64,000 nucleotides of DNA, taken from Moritella marina ATCC 15381. Lineage in GTDB: Bacteria; Pseudomonadota; Gammaproteobacteria; Enterobacterales; Moritellaceae. Shown one piece after another: positions 26,416 to 35,489 of the stretch. The translations under genes were made by a program, and so were the position numbers. The stretch covers positions 1,550,001 to 1,614,000 of the forward strand of contig NZ_CP044399.1 of NCBI RefSeq assembly GCF_008931805.1, written 5' to 3'. Within the stretch, counting starts at the first letter, position 1; each line of letters opens with the position of its first letter. The notes under the pieces were generated by a model. The model had not been told where the DNA came from. It did not search any database and saw only the letters and a program-made list of their open reading frames with translations.

Positions 26416-27649
26416 TTTTAGTTAGTCATGATGAGACCTGTATTTTAACGCCATTCTTTTCAACTTCCCATTCTAGGCGTTGTATTAAATATATTTAATT
26501 TTCTAAATTGATTTATAGCTGACGATAACTGAATGTCACATCGGATATGAACAAGTTACATACTTACTTTCTTACCAACTAGTAATAATAACAAGGTATT
26601 CGCCTCTATTAATCAAACATAAACTCCATTAGCAGCCGTTTTCATATATTAGGTGATTTTTACGCGTTGTTTTTAAGTTGTTGTATTATAACGATTAAAA
26701 TTAAAATGTTAATTAGTATGTAAATTTAAGGTCATGTTTTTACGGCACATCAAATACAGCTGTATGTATATACAGCTGTATTTGGTGAAGTAAAATGTTG
26801 TCAGTGGTTAGTTGTAGGAACATAAATATTATATATTTCCATTTAAATCTATTTGAGAATAGGGTTTTGGTTAATATATGGCAGTATATCAGTGAAAACC
26901 AGCTTATAAAAATTCATTTAAAATCTCTTTTTTACATGTAAGGTGTTGATTATTAATTGTTAAATGTGTTTTTATTGGTTTTTAATGGTGTTCTGTGTGA
27001 ATTCTGATGATTATCATGGGTAATGACCTCCATAAATCAAAAAAAACGACCTAAAGTGAGTTGAGCATAATTCCTGATATGAATAGTCCTAATTTAAGAC
27101 TTATGATATGACGTCGTTTAACAAGTAAAAGTAAATCCAATTATAACTTATTTATATTTCATCGTGATTATCTATAAAATCACAAACAAACTCCACTTTG
27201 ACGCAAGTTGATATTCAGAATGTGTTCACATTAAAATCTAAGTGTGGATTATATGATAAATTATTTAAAGTGAAAATTAAATGCATCAGTAATCGCCTAA
27301 AACAAGCTTTGTTTCGTATAATGACCGTTAAACGAAATAAAGGCCTTGTATTTCAGTGTTTTAGGCTGAATAATTTAAACCCAAAATATTTAATATTAAT
27401 ATTTATTTTGGGGAGCATAATATTAATATATTATTACGACACTGTAAGATTATCTGTTTAAATAATTAAAAGCCATTATGTAAAACAAAACAAAGTCTTA
27501 TTAAAAGCATTAATTACTTAAAATATTAACATTTGTTTTTGAATAATAATTCTTATATAAACTCAAAGTTATGCTATTATGTATTCACTTTAGTTCAATT
27601 TTAAATATAATAGAACTTTACCAACTCTCATAGACTCAATGGTAAAAAT
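26416..27649. other. Long AT-rich gene-poor region
   Basis: The 1.2 kb between the EamA gene and the ribbon-helix-helix gene shows no convincing gene. It holds the perfect palindrome at 26751-26784, a 48-codon ORF just after it (26795-26941) and an 87-codon TTG-started ORF (27198-27461) with one hydrophobic segment; neither ORF has a good ribosome site or recognisable similarity. Confidence 0.5.
26751..26784. repeat. Perfect palindrome with LexA-like core, copy 1
   Basis: Two perfect 15-bp arms (CAAATACAGCTGTAT and its inverse) flank a 4-bp centre. The core CTGTATGTATATACAG (26760-26775) fits the LexA box pattern CTG-N10-CAG. TTTTTACGG lies 14 bp before the core, as in the copy at 30931. Confidence 0.65.
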
Positions 27650-28045
27650 ATGAAAATTAAGCCTGACGCAACCAGAAAGAATAGTACGATAAGAATGTAT
27701 GAAGACTTACTTGAAAAATTAGAAACAATAAGCGAACAATGCAATGTTTCAAAAAGTCAGTTTGTTGAAGGTATGCTTGCGGATGTTTTTGAACATGGCA
27801 TGAATAAACTGTTGCTAGGGACGGGGATTATTACCGTACACCTAAGTAATAAGATCACACGAAAGCATGCTGAAAATGTGTTGCTAGAAAACTATGCAAA
27901 AATTAAAAACACGCTGTATGTTGAAACGGATAATGATGATACTGAAATTACCGTCAACTTAAATGGTAATGAGTTTAGCCATGATGATGTAAGCTGTATG
28001 TTTCATGCCACGCTAAACGAAATGGTTCAGCTAATAGATGGTTAA
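27650..28045 (+). CDS. Ribbon-helix-helix (CopG-like) DNA-binding protein
   Basis: The 131-residue protein begins with a ribbon-helix-helix motif (STIRMYEDLLEKLETISEQ, then VSKSQFVEGMLADVF) and has an acidic C-terminal domain (DNDDTEITVNLNGNEFSHDD) of unknown fold. It is convergent with the recombinase gene. It could be a regulator, an accessory factor for the recombinase or an antitoxin without its toxin; none can be chosen from sequence. Confidence 0.6.
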   Translation: MKIKPDATRKNSTIRMYEDLLEKLETISEQCNVSKSQFVEGMLADVFEHGMNKLLLGTGIITVHLSNKITRKHAENVLLENYAKIKNTLYVETDNDDTEITVNLNGNEFSHDDVSCMFHATLNEMVQLIDG

Positions 28046-28138
28046 CATTTCTATTTATTACATTGATGAAATGTAGTGGGTTGATTGGAAAGGCTGATGT
28101 CTTTCCATTATTTACCATCGCGTGCGAGGAGGTTTGAT

Positions 28139-29227
28139 TTATTCGGTGTTAGTGATGGTTTCTAGTCGTTCTCTAAATTCTCTGACCGTCGCAAATTTAT
28201 TATTCACGCCACGAGTATATAGTTCAACCATTCTTAATGTTTTCCATCTTCCCGCTCGCATAACTAATGAGTCATCAAAACCCGCGCTAACAAGATCGCA
28301 AGATGCGCCGACTCGAGCTGAGTGACCGCTAAAAGGTCGTTCCGGTAAATCAATATGATCTTCAAAACCAAGCATTAGGTTGTGTGCAGTAATAGTATGC
28401 CATGTGTTAGCAAATACCAATTCAACGGTTTTCGTCGATATAGCTTTATCATACGGGTTCGGCGTTATATCGCTAATCTTTAGCGTTTCTAATTTACCGC
28501 CACGTGGGGTAATACGTTTAAACAGAAATTGGCCGTGGTGTGCAGCTACTTTTTGTAAATATAAAGGCAGTAATTTAGAGGTGAATTTACTTAAATGCAC
28601 GATCGAACCATCTAATGACTTATCCGTTTTTGAATTAGTAATGTTGATGTTATATAGACCATTCACTTTTTGAATCTGATCGATAAACAAATTACAGGCT
28701 TCACTTTCACGTAGCAAACCGTCATAACAAATGTTCAATAGTAAAACATTGCGGATGGAAAGCAGTGAATTGATATCAAGTTTATCGTTTACAAATTTAA
28801 GGTGGCCATAAGAAAAGGCTACGGCTTGCTTACGCTTTACACCGAGTTTTACCTCTTGTTTATATATTATCTTCAATCGAGCGGTAATAATGGTTTTGAA
28901 ATAAGGGATCTCTAAACCCGCTAAACTGTGTATTTTGGAAACAGCCCAGGCATAAATACGTAAGGTTTGTGCTTTACAACCACGTTCATTTTCTTTGATA
29001 AGGAAAGATTCAAGTACAGTCGCATCTTGCAAAGGCAAGGGGATCACATTACGACTAGCGCAATAATCATTAAATTTACTGACATGGAAATGTAGTGATT
29101 TTAGCGTGTTTTCTTCTAATTGTTCTTTACGATCACTGAACCTAATGAGGTTTTCAATGTGTTCTTCGCTCAAGTTATTAGATGCTACAATTGAATTATT
29201 ATTTATATTTATCAATGCTTTAGGCAT
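28139..29227 (-). CDS. Cre-like tyrosine recombinase
   Basis: The 362-residue protein has an N-terminal core-binding SAM-like domain (residues about 25-125) and a C-terminal catalytic domain with Arg173 (GLLRESEA), a Lys in NSKTDKS, His302 and Arg305 (GHSARVGA), Trp (AGRWKT) and the nucleophile Tyr337. The run GHSARVGASCDLVSAG is closer to Cre and related phage/plasmid recombinases than to XerCD or integron integrases. A LexA-type box lies 60 bp upstream and an inverted-repeat element about 100 bp upstream. No phage genes adjoin it. Confidence 0.8.
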   Translation of the reverse strand: MPKALININNNSIVASNNLSEEHIENLIRFSDRKEQLEENTLKSLHFHVSKFNDYCASRNVIPLPLQDATVLESFLIKENERGCKAQTLRIYAWAVSKIHSLAGLEIPYFKTIITARLKIIYKQEVKLGVKRKQAVAFSYGHLKFVNDKLDINSLLSIRNVLLLNICYDGLLRESEACNLFIDQIQKVNGLYNINITNSKTDKSLDGSIVHLSKFTSKLLPLYLQKVAAHHGQFLFKRITPRGGKLETLKISDITPNPYDKAISTKTVELVFANTWHTITAHNLMLGFEDHIDLPERPFSGHSARVGASCDLVSAGFDDSLVMRAGRWKTLRMVELYTRGVNNKFATVREFRERLETITNTE

Positions 29228-29286
29228 TACACATCCGCGTTTATCAAAGACCTTAAATATTATCGCGTCAATTATAGCATTAACAA

Positions 29287-29302
29287 CTGTATAAGCAAAC
29301 AG
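29287..29302 (-). promoter_or_regulatory. LexA (SOS) box upstream of the recombinase
   Basis: CTGTATAAGCAAACAG has the CTG-N10-CAG form and the flanks (A before, TA after) fit the E. coli consensus. It lies 60 bp before the recombinase start, a normal promoter distance. Confidence 0.6.
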
Positions 29303-29325
29303 TATAAATGGCTTGTTTTTTCGTG

Positions 29326-29382
29326 CGCTACGTGAAATCTGAAACGCTGATTAGTATCCTAGCTAGTAGATTTCACGTAGCG
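29326..29382. repeat. Inverted-repeat element A (15-bp arms, 27-bp loop)
   Basis: CGCTACGTGAAATCT (29326-29340) is perfectly inverted at 29368-29382. Related elements lie at 51706-51764 and 52868-52925, with the same spacing. No T-run follows, so it is not a typical terminator. Confidence 0.75.
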
Positions 29383-29672
29383 TCGCGTAAATGACTCATT
29401 CATATAGTAATTATACGAAATAATAAAATAGAATACGACTATGTTACGACCGTTTTTATGCCATTACGTAATGAAAGAGCTTTATCGTGGTTTACGTATT
29501 TCCGCAAGCGGGTGTACTTTTTGGATAGAAAATGCAATATTCTGGAATCTTATTGATAACAATGGGTCTTTCGCCGTCAAGCTGCTATCTTTAAATCATA
29601 GACTTGCGAAATAATATTCTGTAAAATCAGTTTCAAACTAATATCGCATTTCAATTATGCTATTAGTTTTCA

Positions 29673-29739
29673 CTTCGTATAACCCCAATAATATGGATTG
29701 GGGGTCTCTACCAGGAACCGTTAACTCCTGATTACGAAG
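29673..29739 (+). ncRNA. Adenine-sensing purine riboswitch
   Basis: P1 is formed by CTTCGTA and TACGAAG. The conserved junction pieces TATAA, AATATGG, GTCTCTACC and CCTGATTACG are all in order. The specificity base after GA is T (U74; position 29732), the adenine form, as in the Vibrio vulnificus add riboswitch. Downstream, AGTACTT...CTCTTT can pair with AAAGAGAAGTACT (about 29750-29800), between the aptamer and the AGGA site of the deaminase gene, so an expression platform is present. Confidence 0.92.
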
Positions 29740-29823
29740 AGTTTAGTACATCAGTACTTTTCTCTTTGTAGCTTTTTTCTTATTAAAGAGAAGTACTTAA
29801 TAAATCTTATTAGGAACTTAATC

Positions 29824-30834
29824 ATGAAACAATTTATTCAAGACTTACCAAAAGTAGAACTTCACTTACATATTGAAGGCACGCTTGAACCGGAATTGAT
29901 GTTTGAACTGGCCGCACGTAACAATATTGAAATCCCATTCAACTCATTTGCTGAAGTAAAAGACGCGTACGATTTTCATAATCTCCAATCATTTTTAGAT
30001 ATTTATTATCAAGGTGCTAATGTACTCATCACCGAGCAAGACTTTTTCGATCTCACTTGGGCTTATTTACTGCGCTGTAAAAACGACAATGTAGTGCATA
30101 CTGAGGTATTCTTCGATCCACAAACACACACAGATCGTGGTATTAGTTTTGATACCGTCGTGAATGGAATTGATAAAGCATTAACTAAAGCGGCAGAAGA
30201 ATTCAATATTAGCAGTCAGTTAATCATGTGTTTTTTACGTCATTTGGATGAAGAGTCAGCATTTATTACTTTAGAGCAGGCGTTAGCACATAAAGATAAG
30301 ATCATCGCTGTTGGTTTAGATTCGTCAGAAAATGGTAATCCAGCCAGTAAGTTTGAACGTGTATTCGAAAAATCATTGAGTGAAGGTTTTCTCACTGTCG
30401 CTCATGCTGGTGAAGAAGGACCTGCGAGTAGTATTCGCGATGCGTTAGAGCTGTTGAAAATAACCCGAATTGATCACGGTGTACGTTGTTCTGATGATGA
30501 TCATTTTGTCGAAGAGTTAGCAAAACTAAGAACGCCTTTGACGGTTTGCCCGTTATCTAACATCAAGCTTAAAGTATTTGAGGAAATGTCTGAGCACAAT
30601 ATTGTTGAGCTTTTACGCAAAGGTGTTTGTGTTACGATAAATTCAGATGATCCAGCATACTTCGGTGGTTATATGACGGACAACTTTATGGCTGTTGGGG
30701 AAGCGCATATGATGACTAAAGTTGAAATTGCCCAATTTACTTTCAATGCGATTGAAGCCAGTTTCATTTCAGAACTTGAAAAAAAGCGTTTGTTCTCAAT
30801 AAATGAAGCCTACTTAGCACTTCATCATTCATAA
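29824..30834 (+). CDS. Adenine deaminase of the adenosine deaminase family
   Basis: The 336-residue protein has the metal ligands HLH (residues 14-16), AHAGEEGP, IDHGVR and NSDDPAYFGGY of the family. Its sequence follows that of the Pseudomonas PA0148 type, which deaminates adenine to hypoxanthine rather than adenosine (for example FFDPQTHTDRGI and VGLDSSE), so I favour adenine deaminase (EC 3.5.4.2) over adenosine deaminase. Control by an adenine riboswitch supports this, since the ligand would be the substrate. The gene is monocistronic and ends before a palindrome. Confidence 0.8.
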   Translation: MKQFIQDLPKVELHLHIEGTLEPELMFELAARNNIEIPFNSFAEVKDAYDFHNLQSFLDIYYQGANVLITEQDFFDLTWAYLLRCKNDNVVHTEVFFDPQTHTDRGISFDTVVNGIDKALTKAAEEFNISSQLIMCFLRHLDEESAFITLEQALAHKDKIIAVGLDSSENGNPASKFERVFEKSLSEGFLTVAHAGEEGPASSIRDALELLKITRIDHGVRCSDDDHFVEELAKLRTPLTVCPLSNIKLKVFEEMSEHNIVELLRKGVCVTINSDDPAYFGGYMTDNFMAVGEAHMMTKVEIAQFTFNAIEASFISELEKKRLFSINEAYLALHHS

Positions 30835-30930
30835 ATATCCCTTAATGACGAGTAAATAGCCGTTAATTATAAGCAGTAATCACTTAGTTATGAGTAAAGG
30901 TGGCCATAAAGTGCCATTTTTACGGGGATA

Positions 30931-30964
30931 GAATAAACACTGTATAGATATACAGTGTTTATTC
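30931..30964. repeat. Perfect palindrome with LexA-like core, copy 2
   Basis: Two perfect 15-bp arms (GAATAAACACTGTAT and its inverse) flank AGAT. The core CTGTATAGATATACAG (30940-30955) fits CTG-N10-CAG. TTTTTACGG lies 14 bp before the core, as in copy 1. It lies between two convergent genes, so a terminator role is possible as well. Confidence 0.65.
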
Positions 30965-30967
30965 TTA

Positions 30968-31207
30968 TTACGTGAAATCGACAGTTATCTTCTTAAAACC
31001 AATCTTTTGTGCATTTGCAGCGGCAGAATCAATTGTCTTAAACGCTCTTGGTGTATTGGATTCTTCACGTTGAGAAGTCATCACATGCACATTTTTATTC
31101 GTTGTTTGGGCAATGATAATGTAACCATTCATCAAAGGTGCTCGTTTTACTGTTATTTTCTTCAGGCCGCCATTATCAAACAAAACCTTCAATTCTTTAA
31201 GTTCCAA
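30968..31207 (-). CDS. Small conserved protein of unknown function
   Basis: The 79-residue protein (MELKELKVLFDNGGLKKITVKR...) has a basic N-terminal part and ends IGFKKITVDFT. It resembles small proteins annotated as plasmid replication- or partition-associated in some chromosomes, but I am not certain of the family. The gene is monocistronic, convergent with the deaminase. Confidence 0.5.
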   Translation of the reverse strand: MELKELKVLFDNGGLKKITVKRAPLMNGYIIIAQTTNKNVHVMTSQREESNTPRAFKTIDSAAANAQKIGFKKITVDFT

Positions 31208-31388
31208 GTTACTAAATCTCTATAAATAGGGTTAAATTACAGGTTATATTCTACAATCAAAAACTAATTTTTAACAATCAAATTTGGAATTTGATTGTGA
31301 TTTATATGGTGTTTACAGCGTAATTTTACAGTAAATATGTTGTAACTATACCGTAGAGATGGCGTAATAATATGGTAACTATTGATAT

Positions 31389-31418
31389 TTAGGTCGATAG
31401 TTAGGTCGATAGTTAGGT
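31389..31418. repeat. Two and a half copies of a 12-bp tandem repeat
   Basis: TTAGGTCGATAG is repeated at 31389-31400 and 31401-31412, followed by a half copy. The surrounding gap (31208-31473) is otherwise gene-free and AT-rich. Confidence 0.6.
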
Positions 31419-31473
31419 TCAGAATTAGTGGGTTTAAAATGTTTTTAGGGGATTTAAATAACTGAATAATATA

Positions 31474-31520
31474 AATGATAAAAATCCCAGCCTATGCTAT
31501 TAGCTGGGATTTTTATCATT
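31474..31520. terminator. Long perfect-stem terminator after the symporter gene
   Basis: Two 18-bp arms (AATGATAAAAATCCCAGC and its inverse) enclose an 11-base loop; the stem contains A-rich and T-rich ends, giving termination on either strand. Confidence 0.85.
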
Positions 31521-31552
31521 AAAGTCATACGTTTAAGTTTAAATTATAAATG

Positions 31553-33100
31553 TTAGTCCTTTAACTGTTTAGTGACCAATACTGCTTCTTTACTGTAATC
31601 TTTAATTTCACCTGATTGAACACGGGCAATAAATGATTGTAGCTCTTTTTTCACTACCGGCATTAAGAAATACAAACCGATAATATTGAAAATAGACATT
31701 GCAAAAATCGCTGCATCAGAGAAGTCGATTACAGCACCAAAACTTACGCTGGCGCCGACCACAACAAAACAACAAAACATAATTTTGTATACAAGTTCAG
31801 TCGTTTTACCTTCGCCAAACAAGTAAGTCCATGCCTTAAGACCATAGTAAGACCACGAAATCATTGTTGAGAATGCAAACATTACAACAGCGACTGCGAG
31901 TACGTATTGGAAAATATCTGCCGTTTCGGTAAATGCAGCAGCAGTCAGTGTTACGCCACTGAGCTCGCCATTGTTCATGCCTGAGATTGTAATTACTAAG
32001 GCTGTCATCGTACAAATTACAACCGTATCAATGAAAGGTTCCAGCACTGATACTAGGCCTTCTGTGATTGGTTCTTTGGTTTTTACTGCGGCATGGGCAA
32101 TCGCAGCTGAACCAACACCGGCTTCATTCGAGAATGTTGCTCGCTTCATACCTTGGATCAATGCGCCAATGAAACCACCAGCAACACCTTCGCCAGTAAA
32201 GGCACCATCAATGATTTGAGCAAATGCATCTCCAATCATAGAAGCGTTAGATGCTAATACAATCACAGACATACCGACATATAATAACGCCATTGTAGGA
32301 ACAAGCTTACCTGTCACTTTTGCGATTGATGGCATGCCACCGATAATAACCGATGCCACCATACAGGCTAGAATCACACCCGTTACCCAACCATAACCTT
32401 CTGGTAGACCCAATGTTTGCACTATCATTGCATTCGCTTGGTTACCTTGGAACATATTGCCACCACCAAGGGCGCCGAGAATTGTCATGATGGCAAAACC
32501 AACAGCGAGGAATTTTCCTAAGTTAGTGAAACCACGTTCTTTTAAACCGCGACTCAGGTAGTACATTGGACCACCTGAAACGTCACCATTTGGTAACTGA
32601 TTACGATATTTTACACCAAGAGTACATTCACAAAATTTAGATGCCATACCTAATAGGCCACAAAGGATCATCCAAAATGTTGCACCGGGACCACCAATAG
32701 CAAGGGCCGCACCAACACCAGCAATATTACCTAATCCGACAGTACCTGACAGAGCCGTCGTTAATGCTTGGAAATGGGAAACTTGTCCTGGTTCGTCTTT
32801 ATTCGGATCGGTGAAGTCACCTTTAACGATCTTAACTGCAAGACCAAAGCGTTTGAACTGCACAAAACCAAAATAGAAGGTGAAGATAATAGCGGCGATG
32901 AATAGCCAGCCAACAATGATAGGGAAGTTTGTCCCATTAACAGGAACGGATGTGAAGATTGTATTGGCGAACCAACTGAGGTTTTCGTTAAAAAACTGAT
33001 CGACAGCTTTATCAAACCCAACTTGCTCGCTGGCGGCAAAAGCCGAAGAGGTAAACATGCTTAACATTACGATAATGTAGCGACTAACCTTTGTGATCAT
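31553..33100 (-). CDS. Alanine/glycine:cation symporter (AGCS family)
   Basis: The protein of about 515 residues has roughly ten membrane segments and the AGCS signature GTVGLGNIAGVGAALAIGGP near residue 110. Such transporters take up alanine or glycine with sodium. An ATG at 33115 gives 5 more residues without a ribosome site; I prefer the ATG at 33100, preceded by TGGAA, which also gives a signal-like start (MITKVSRYIIVMLSMFTSS). It is monocistronic with a strong terminator. The upstream gap 33101-33428 shows only AT-rich promoter-like sequence. Confidence 0.85.
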   Translation of the reverse strand: MITKVSRYIIVMLSMFTSSAFAASEQVGFDKAVDQFFNENLSWFANTIFTSVPVNGTNFPIIVGWLFIAAIIFTFYFGFVQFKRFGLAVKIVKGDFTDPNKDEPGQVSHFQALTTALSGTVGLGNIAGVGAALAIGGPGATFWMILCGLLGMASKFCECTLGVKYRNQLPNGDVSGGPMYYLSRGLKERGFTNLGKFLAVGFAIMTILGALGGGNMFQGNQANAMIVQTLGLPEGYGWVTGVILACMVASVIIGGMPSIAKVTGKLVPTMALLYVGMSVIVLASNASMIGDAFAQIIDGAFTGEGVAGGFIGALIQGMKRATFSNEAGVGSAAIAHAAVKTKEPITEGLVSVLEPFIDTVVICTMTALVITISGMNNGELSGVTLTAAAFTETADIFQYVLAVAVVMFAFSTMISWSYYGLKAWTYLFGEGKTTELVYKIMFCCFVVVGASVSFGAVIDFSDAAIFAMSIFNIIGLYFLMPVVKKELQSFIARVQSGEIKDYSKEAVLVTKQLKD

Positions 33101-33428
33101 ATTAATTCCATCCATGATTTAGCTGATTTAAGCGACAGGTAATAGAATAATTCACTATTCATTACCGTGTTTACCGCTCCATGGAAAAATAAATTAACAA
33201 TATATTAAGATTAACTCAACAACCACTAAGGTTCATATTTAGTGGTTAATTTTGATTTTGTTTTTATATCTAGTGATTTGAACTGATTTAAATTGGTAGT
33301 TTAGGGTTAATGTTTTAGTGAAAGGGGTTTTGTTGGATAAAGTGTAATTAACGCAGTGTTACTGACGATCTGTTAAGGTAATCACCTTTTATTAGCATAA
33401 TACTCTATAGGTGTTAGTCGTTTCGACG

Positions 33429-33851
33429 CTATCGACACACATCTTGATAAAGCTGCTTTGCTAGTTTCTTGATGGTATTGCCTTCTGGATGTGTATGCGC
33501 AAAGGTACGTAAGCCATATATTCCCATCATCAGATAATGCGCGCGTAAATCGGCGTTGCGTTCAGTCACAATCTCTTTCTGATCTATCGCTTTTTGTAAC
33601 ACTTGAGTGATCGCAAGTTGCCAGTTAGCAAGATGTTGCGTGATAATACGACGGACTTCTTCATCTTGTTCTGCAACTTCATTCAGTGCCTTAGTCAGTA
33701 AACAAGCGCGAGAGGCATCGCAACTCTGGCATTCTAAAACAATATTATCTAAATAAGCTTTAAGCTCAGTTAACACGGGTAGTGTACCGGTAAAGATAGC
33801 GGTGAACTCTGTATTTCTGTCTAAGCGATATTGCTCTAAAGCAGCGGGTAC
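33429..33851 (-). pseudogene. TetR family regulator, 5' end deleted
   Basis: Only the C-terminal ligand-binding part remains. The annotated GTG start is at 33776, but the frame is open to 33851 and the extra part (EQYRLDRNTEFTAIFTG) reads like helix 4 of a TetR regulator. The N-terminal helix-turn-helix (about 45 residues) is missing. The gene faces a truncated Old Yellow Enzyme gene whose homology starts in the same few bases, so both were cut by one deletion. The pair resembles nemR-nemA. Confidence 0.7.
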
Positions 33852-34358
33852 TTAATTGACCAATTCTTGCATCATGACAGTAACCGCCGTACTGACGAAT
33901 ATGGCCAGACACCTGAAAACATGTCACGTTTCGCATTGGAAGTTGTTGATGCTATTGCTGCCCGCATTGGGAATGACAGAACGGCGCTGCGTGTATCACC
34001 TGGAGCATACTTTAATATGGCTGGTGACAATCGTGACCGTGCTGTATTCGATTACCTTGTGCCTGAACTTGAAAAACGTGATTTAGCCTTCCTGCATATT
34101 GGTGTGTTCGATGACGCAATGGAATTTGACTATTTAGGTGGCCGCGCTTCAAGTTATGTTCGTAGCATATATAACAAGACACTCGTTGGTGTTGGTAGCT
34201 TTACCGCTGAAGCGGGTAGTGAAGCAATTACTGAAGATAAATTTGATCTGCTTGCGATAGGCCGACCATTTATTGCTAACCCTGATTATGTTGAGCGTGT
34301 TCGCGATGGCAAAGAACTGGTTGAATACTCAGATAGTATGTTGACGAGTTTGGTTTAA
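33840..34358 (+). pseudogene. Old Yellow Enzyme (NemA-like), 5' half deleted
   Basis: The frame is open from 33840 and reads GYLIDQFLHHDSNRRTDEYG, which matches the middle of NemA-type alkene reductases (about residue 180 of 365). It then runs in frame to the normal C-terminus (LAIGRPFIANPDYVERVRDG). The N-terminal half, with part of the FMN site and the His/His or His/Asn substrate pair, is gone. No good start codon exists. It faces the truncated TetR gene. Confidence 0.75.
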
Positions 34359-34450
34359 AATTAGTTTTGTTTGAAGTTAAGTCATTTGGTTTAAAGCTAA
34401 GTGGCTTGGTTTAGGATAAGCAGCCTAGTTTTAGATTAAGCAGTTTTGTT
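34351..34450 (+). repeat. 20-bp tandem repeat, about five degenerate copies
   Basis: Starting at 34351, units of exactly 20 bp follow one another (for example TTAAAGCTAAGTGGCTTGGT at 34391, TTAGGATAAGCAGCCTAGTT at 34411, TTAGATTAAGCAGTTTTGTT at 34431). The first copy overlaps the end of the truncated enzyme gene. Confidence 0.7.
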
Positions 34451-34483
34451 GTAAAGGGTTAGCATTGCGCGAGCCCTTTTTTA

Positions 34484-35305
34484 TTAAAGCGTGTCTTCAA
34501 GCCATTGTTTTGGCGATATTCCCAATTTCTTCCTGAATACTCTTGCCAGCGCAGAGCCATTTTCATACCCCACGGCATTCGCCACAATGGACACAGGCTT
34601 GTTTTGTTGTAATAGACCCTTAGCAATAATAATACGCCAATCAATTATATAGTCCCCTGGGCTTTGACCTACAGTGCGCTTAAATACATCGGCAAATTTG
34701 GAACGAGACATCAACGCTAGCGCGGCCATATCCTCCAATCCCCATTGTCTTTCCGGTGCATCATGTATGGCTAACAAGACTTTAGACAGTTGTGGATGGG
34801 CTAGGCCGGCAAGTAGGCCATGTTGCATTATGTTGTTATCTATCACATGGCGTAGCACGTAAATGATAAAGATGTCCGTAAGGGAATTAATCATTGGCAG
34901 GCGACCGCTGTCTTCATTAAATGCCTCTTCAAACAACCATTGCGCTGTTTTCATTAACGCTTCGTTCTCACTGAGTTTAAAACATAACAATCTCGGTAAG
35001 GCATCCGCAATCGGGTTAGCGGTATTTTCACTATAAACGATGTTGGCACAAACCAGTTTCGGTGGATTATCTTTGCTCGCTATTACTCGGTGGGCATGTT
35101 GTGTTGGAAAAAACATGACCGTTGGCTCGTCAATTAAATGCGAAACTCCCTGTTCATCAATAATGGTTATCTCGCCACTTTGTAATAGATGTAAGTGACC
35201 TTTGTTAGGTTCCCGGTTGAAATTAGAAATACCGCACAGGTTTCCGGTGAAAAAAACATCTGTGTTCATCGAGAAACGTTGAAGAATGACTGATAACGGA
35301 TCCAT
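34484..35305 (-). CDS. AraC family transcriptional regulator
   Basis: Residues 1-150 form a cupin-type ligand-binding domain and the C-terminal 100 residues hold two helix-turn-helix motifs (LEDMAALALMSRSKFADVFK and the motif ending VFRKKLGISPKQW). I place the start at the ATG at 35305 (MDPLSVILQRF), which has GAGG 5 bp upstream and matches the usual start of this cupin-AraC type; an ORF start at 35344 lacks this. It is divergent from the bufferin operon across 185 bp and could regulate it, which is inferred from position. Confidence 0.75.
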   Translation of the reverse strand: MDPLSVILQRFSMNTDVFFTGNLCGISNFNREPNKGHLHLLQSGEITIIDEQGVSHLIDEPTVMFFPTQHAHRVIASKDNPPKLVCANIVYSENTANPIADALPRLLCFKLSENEALMKTAQWLFEEAFNEDSGRLPMINSLTDIFIIYVLRHVIDNNIMQHGLLAGLAHPQLSKVLLAIHDAPERQWGLEDMAALALMSRSKFADVFKRTVGQSPGDYIIDWRIIIAKGLLQQNKPVSIVANAVGYENGSALARVFRKKLGISPKQWLEDTL

Positions 35306-35489
35306 TATTACCTCATAGTAAACGGTTTGGACGATTGGGTTCAATACTAGGACTATGTCATCCCTTTAGACTTATTGAAAGCACTATATTGATAACTAAG
35401 GAAGACAATCTTCAAAGGCGTAAATAAATAGCACCACGCTTTTAATTACGTATTTGATTATTTATTAACAATAGTAAACGGAGAATATT

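Noticed and set aside
26795-26941. 48-codon ORF starting 20 bp after the first LexA-like palindrome
   Set aside because: The position suggests an SOS-induced small protein, but it has no proper ribosome site, no recognisable similarity and a composition like random AT-rich DNA.
27198-27461. 87-codon ORF with a TTG start and one hydrophobic segment
   Set aside because: No ribosome site or similarity, and the surrounding 1.2 kb has the composition of spacer DNA.
29824-30834. Adenosine deaminase in the strict sense
   Set aside because: The sequence follows the adenine deaminase subgroup and the upstream riboswitch senses adenine, so adenine deaminase is the better call.
33867-34358. Old Yellow Enzyme as a functional short enzyme
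   Set aside because: The N-terminal half with the substrate His pair is missing and only a weak TTG could start it, so it is listed as a broken gene.
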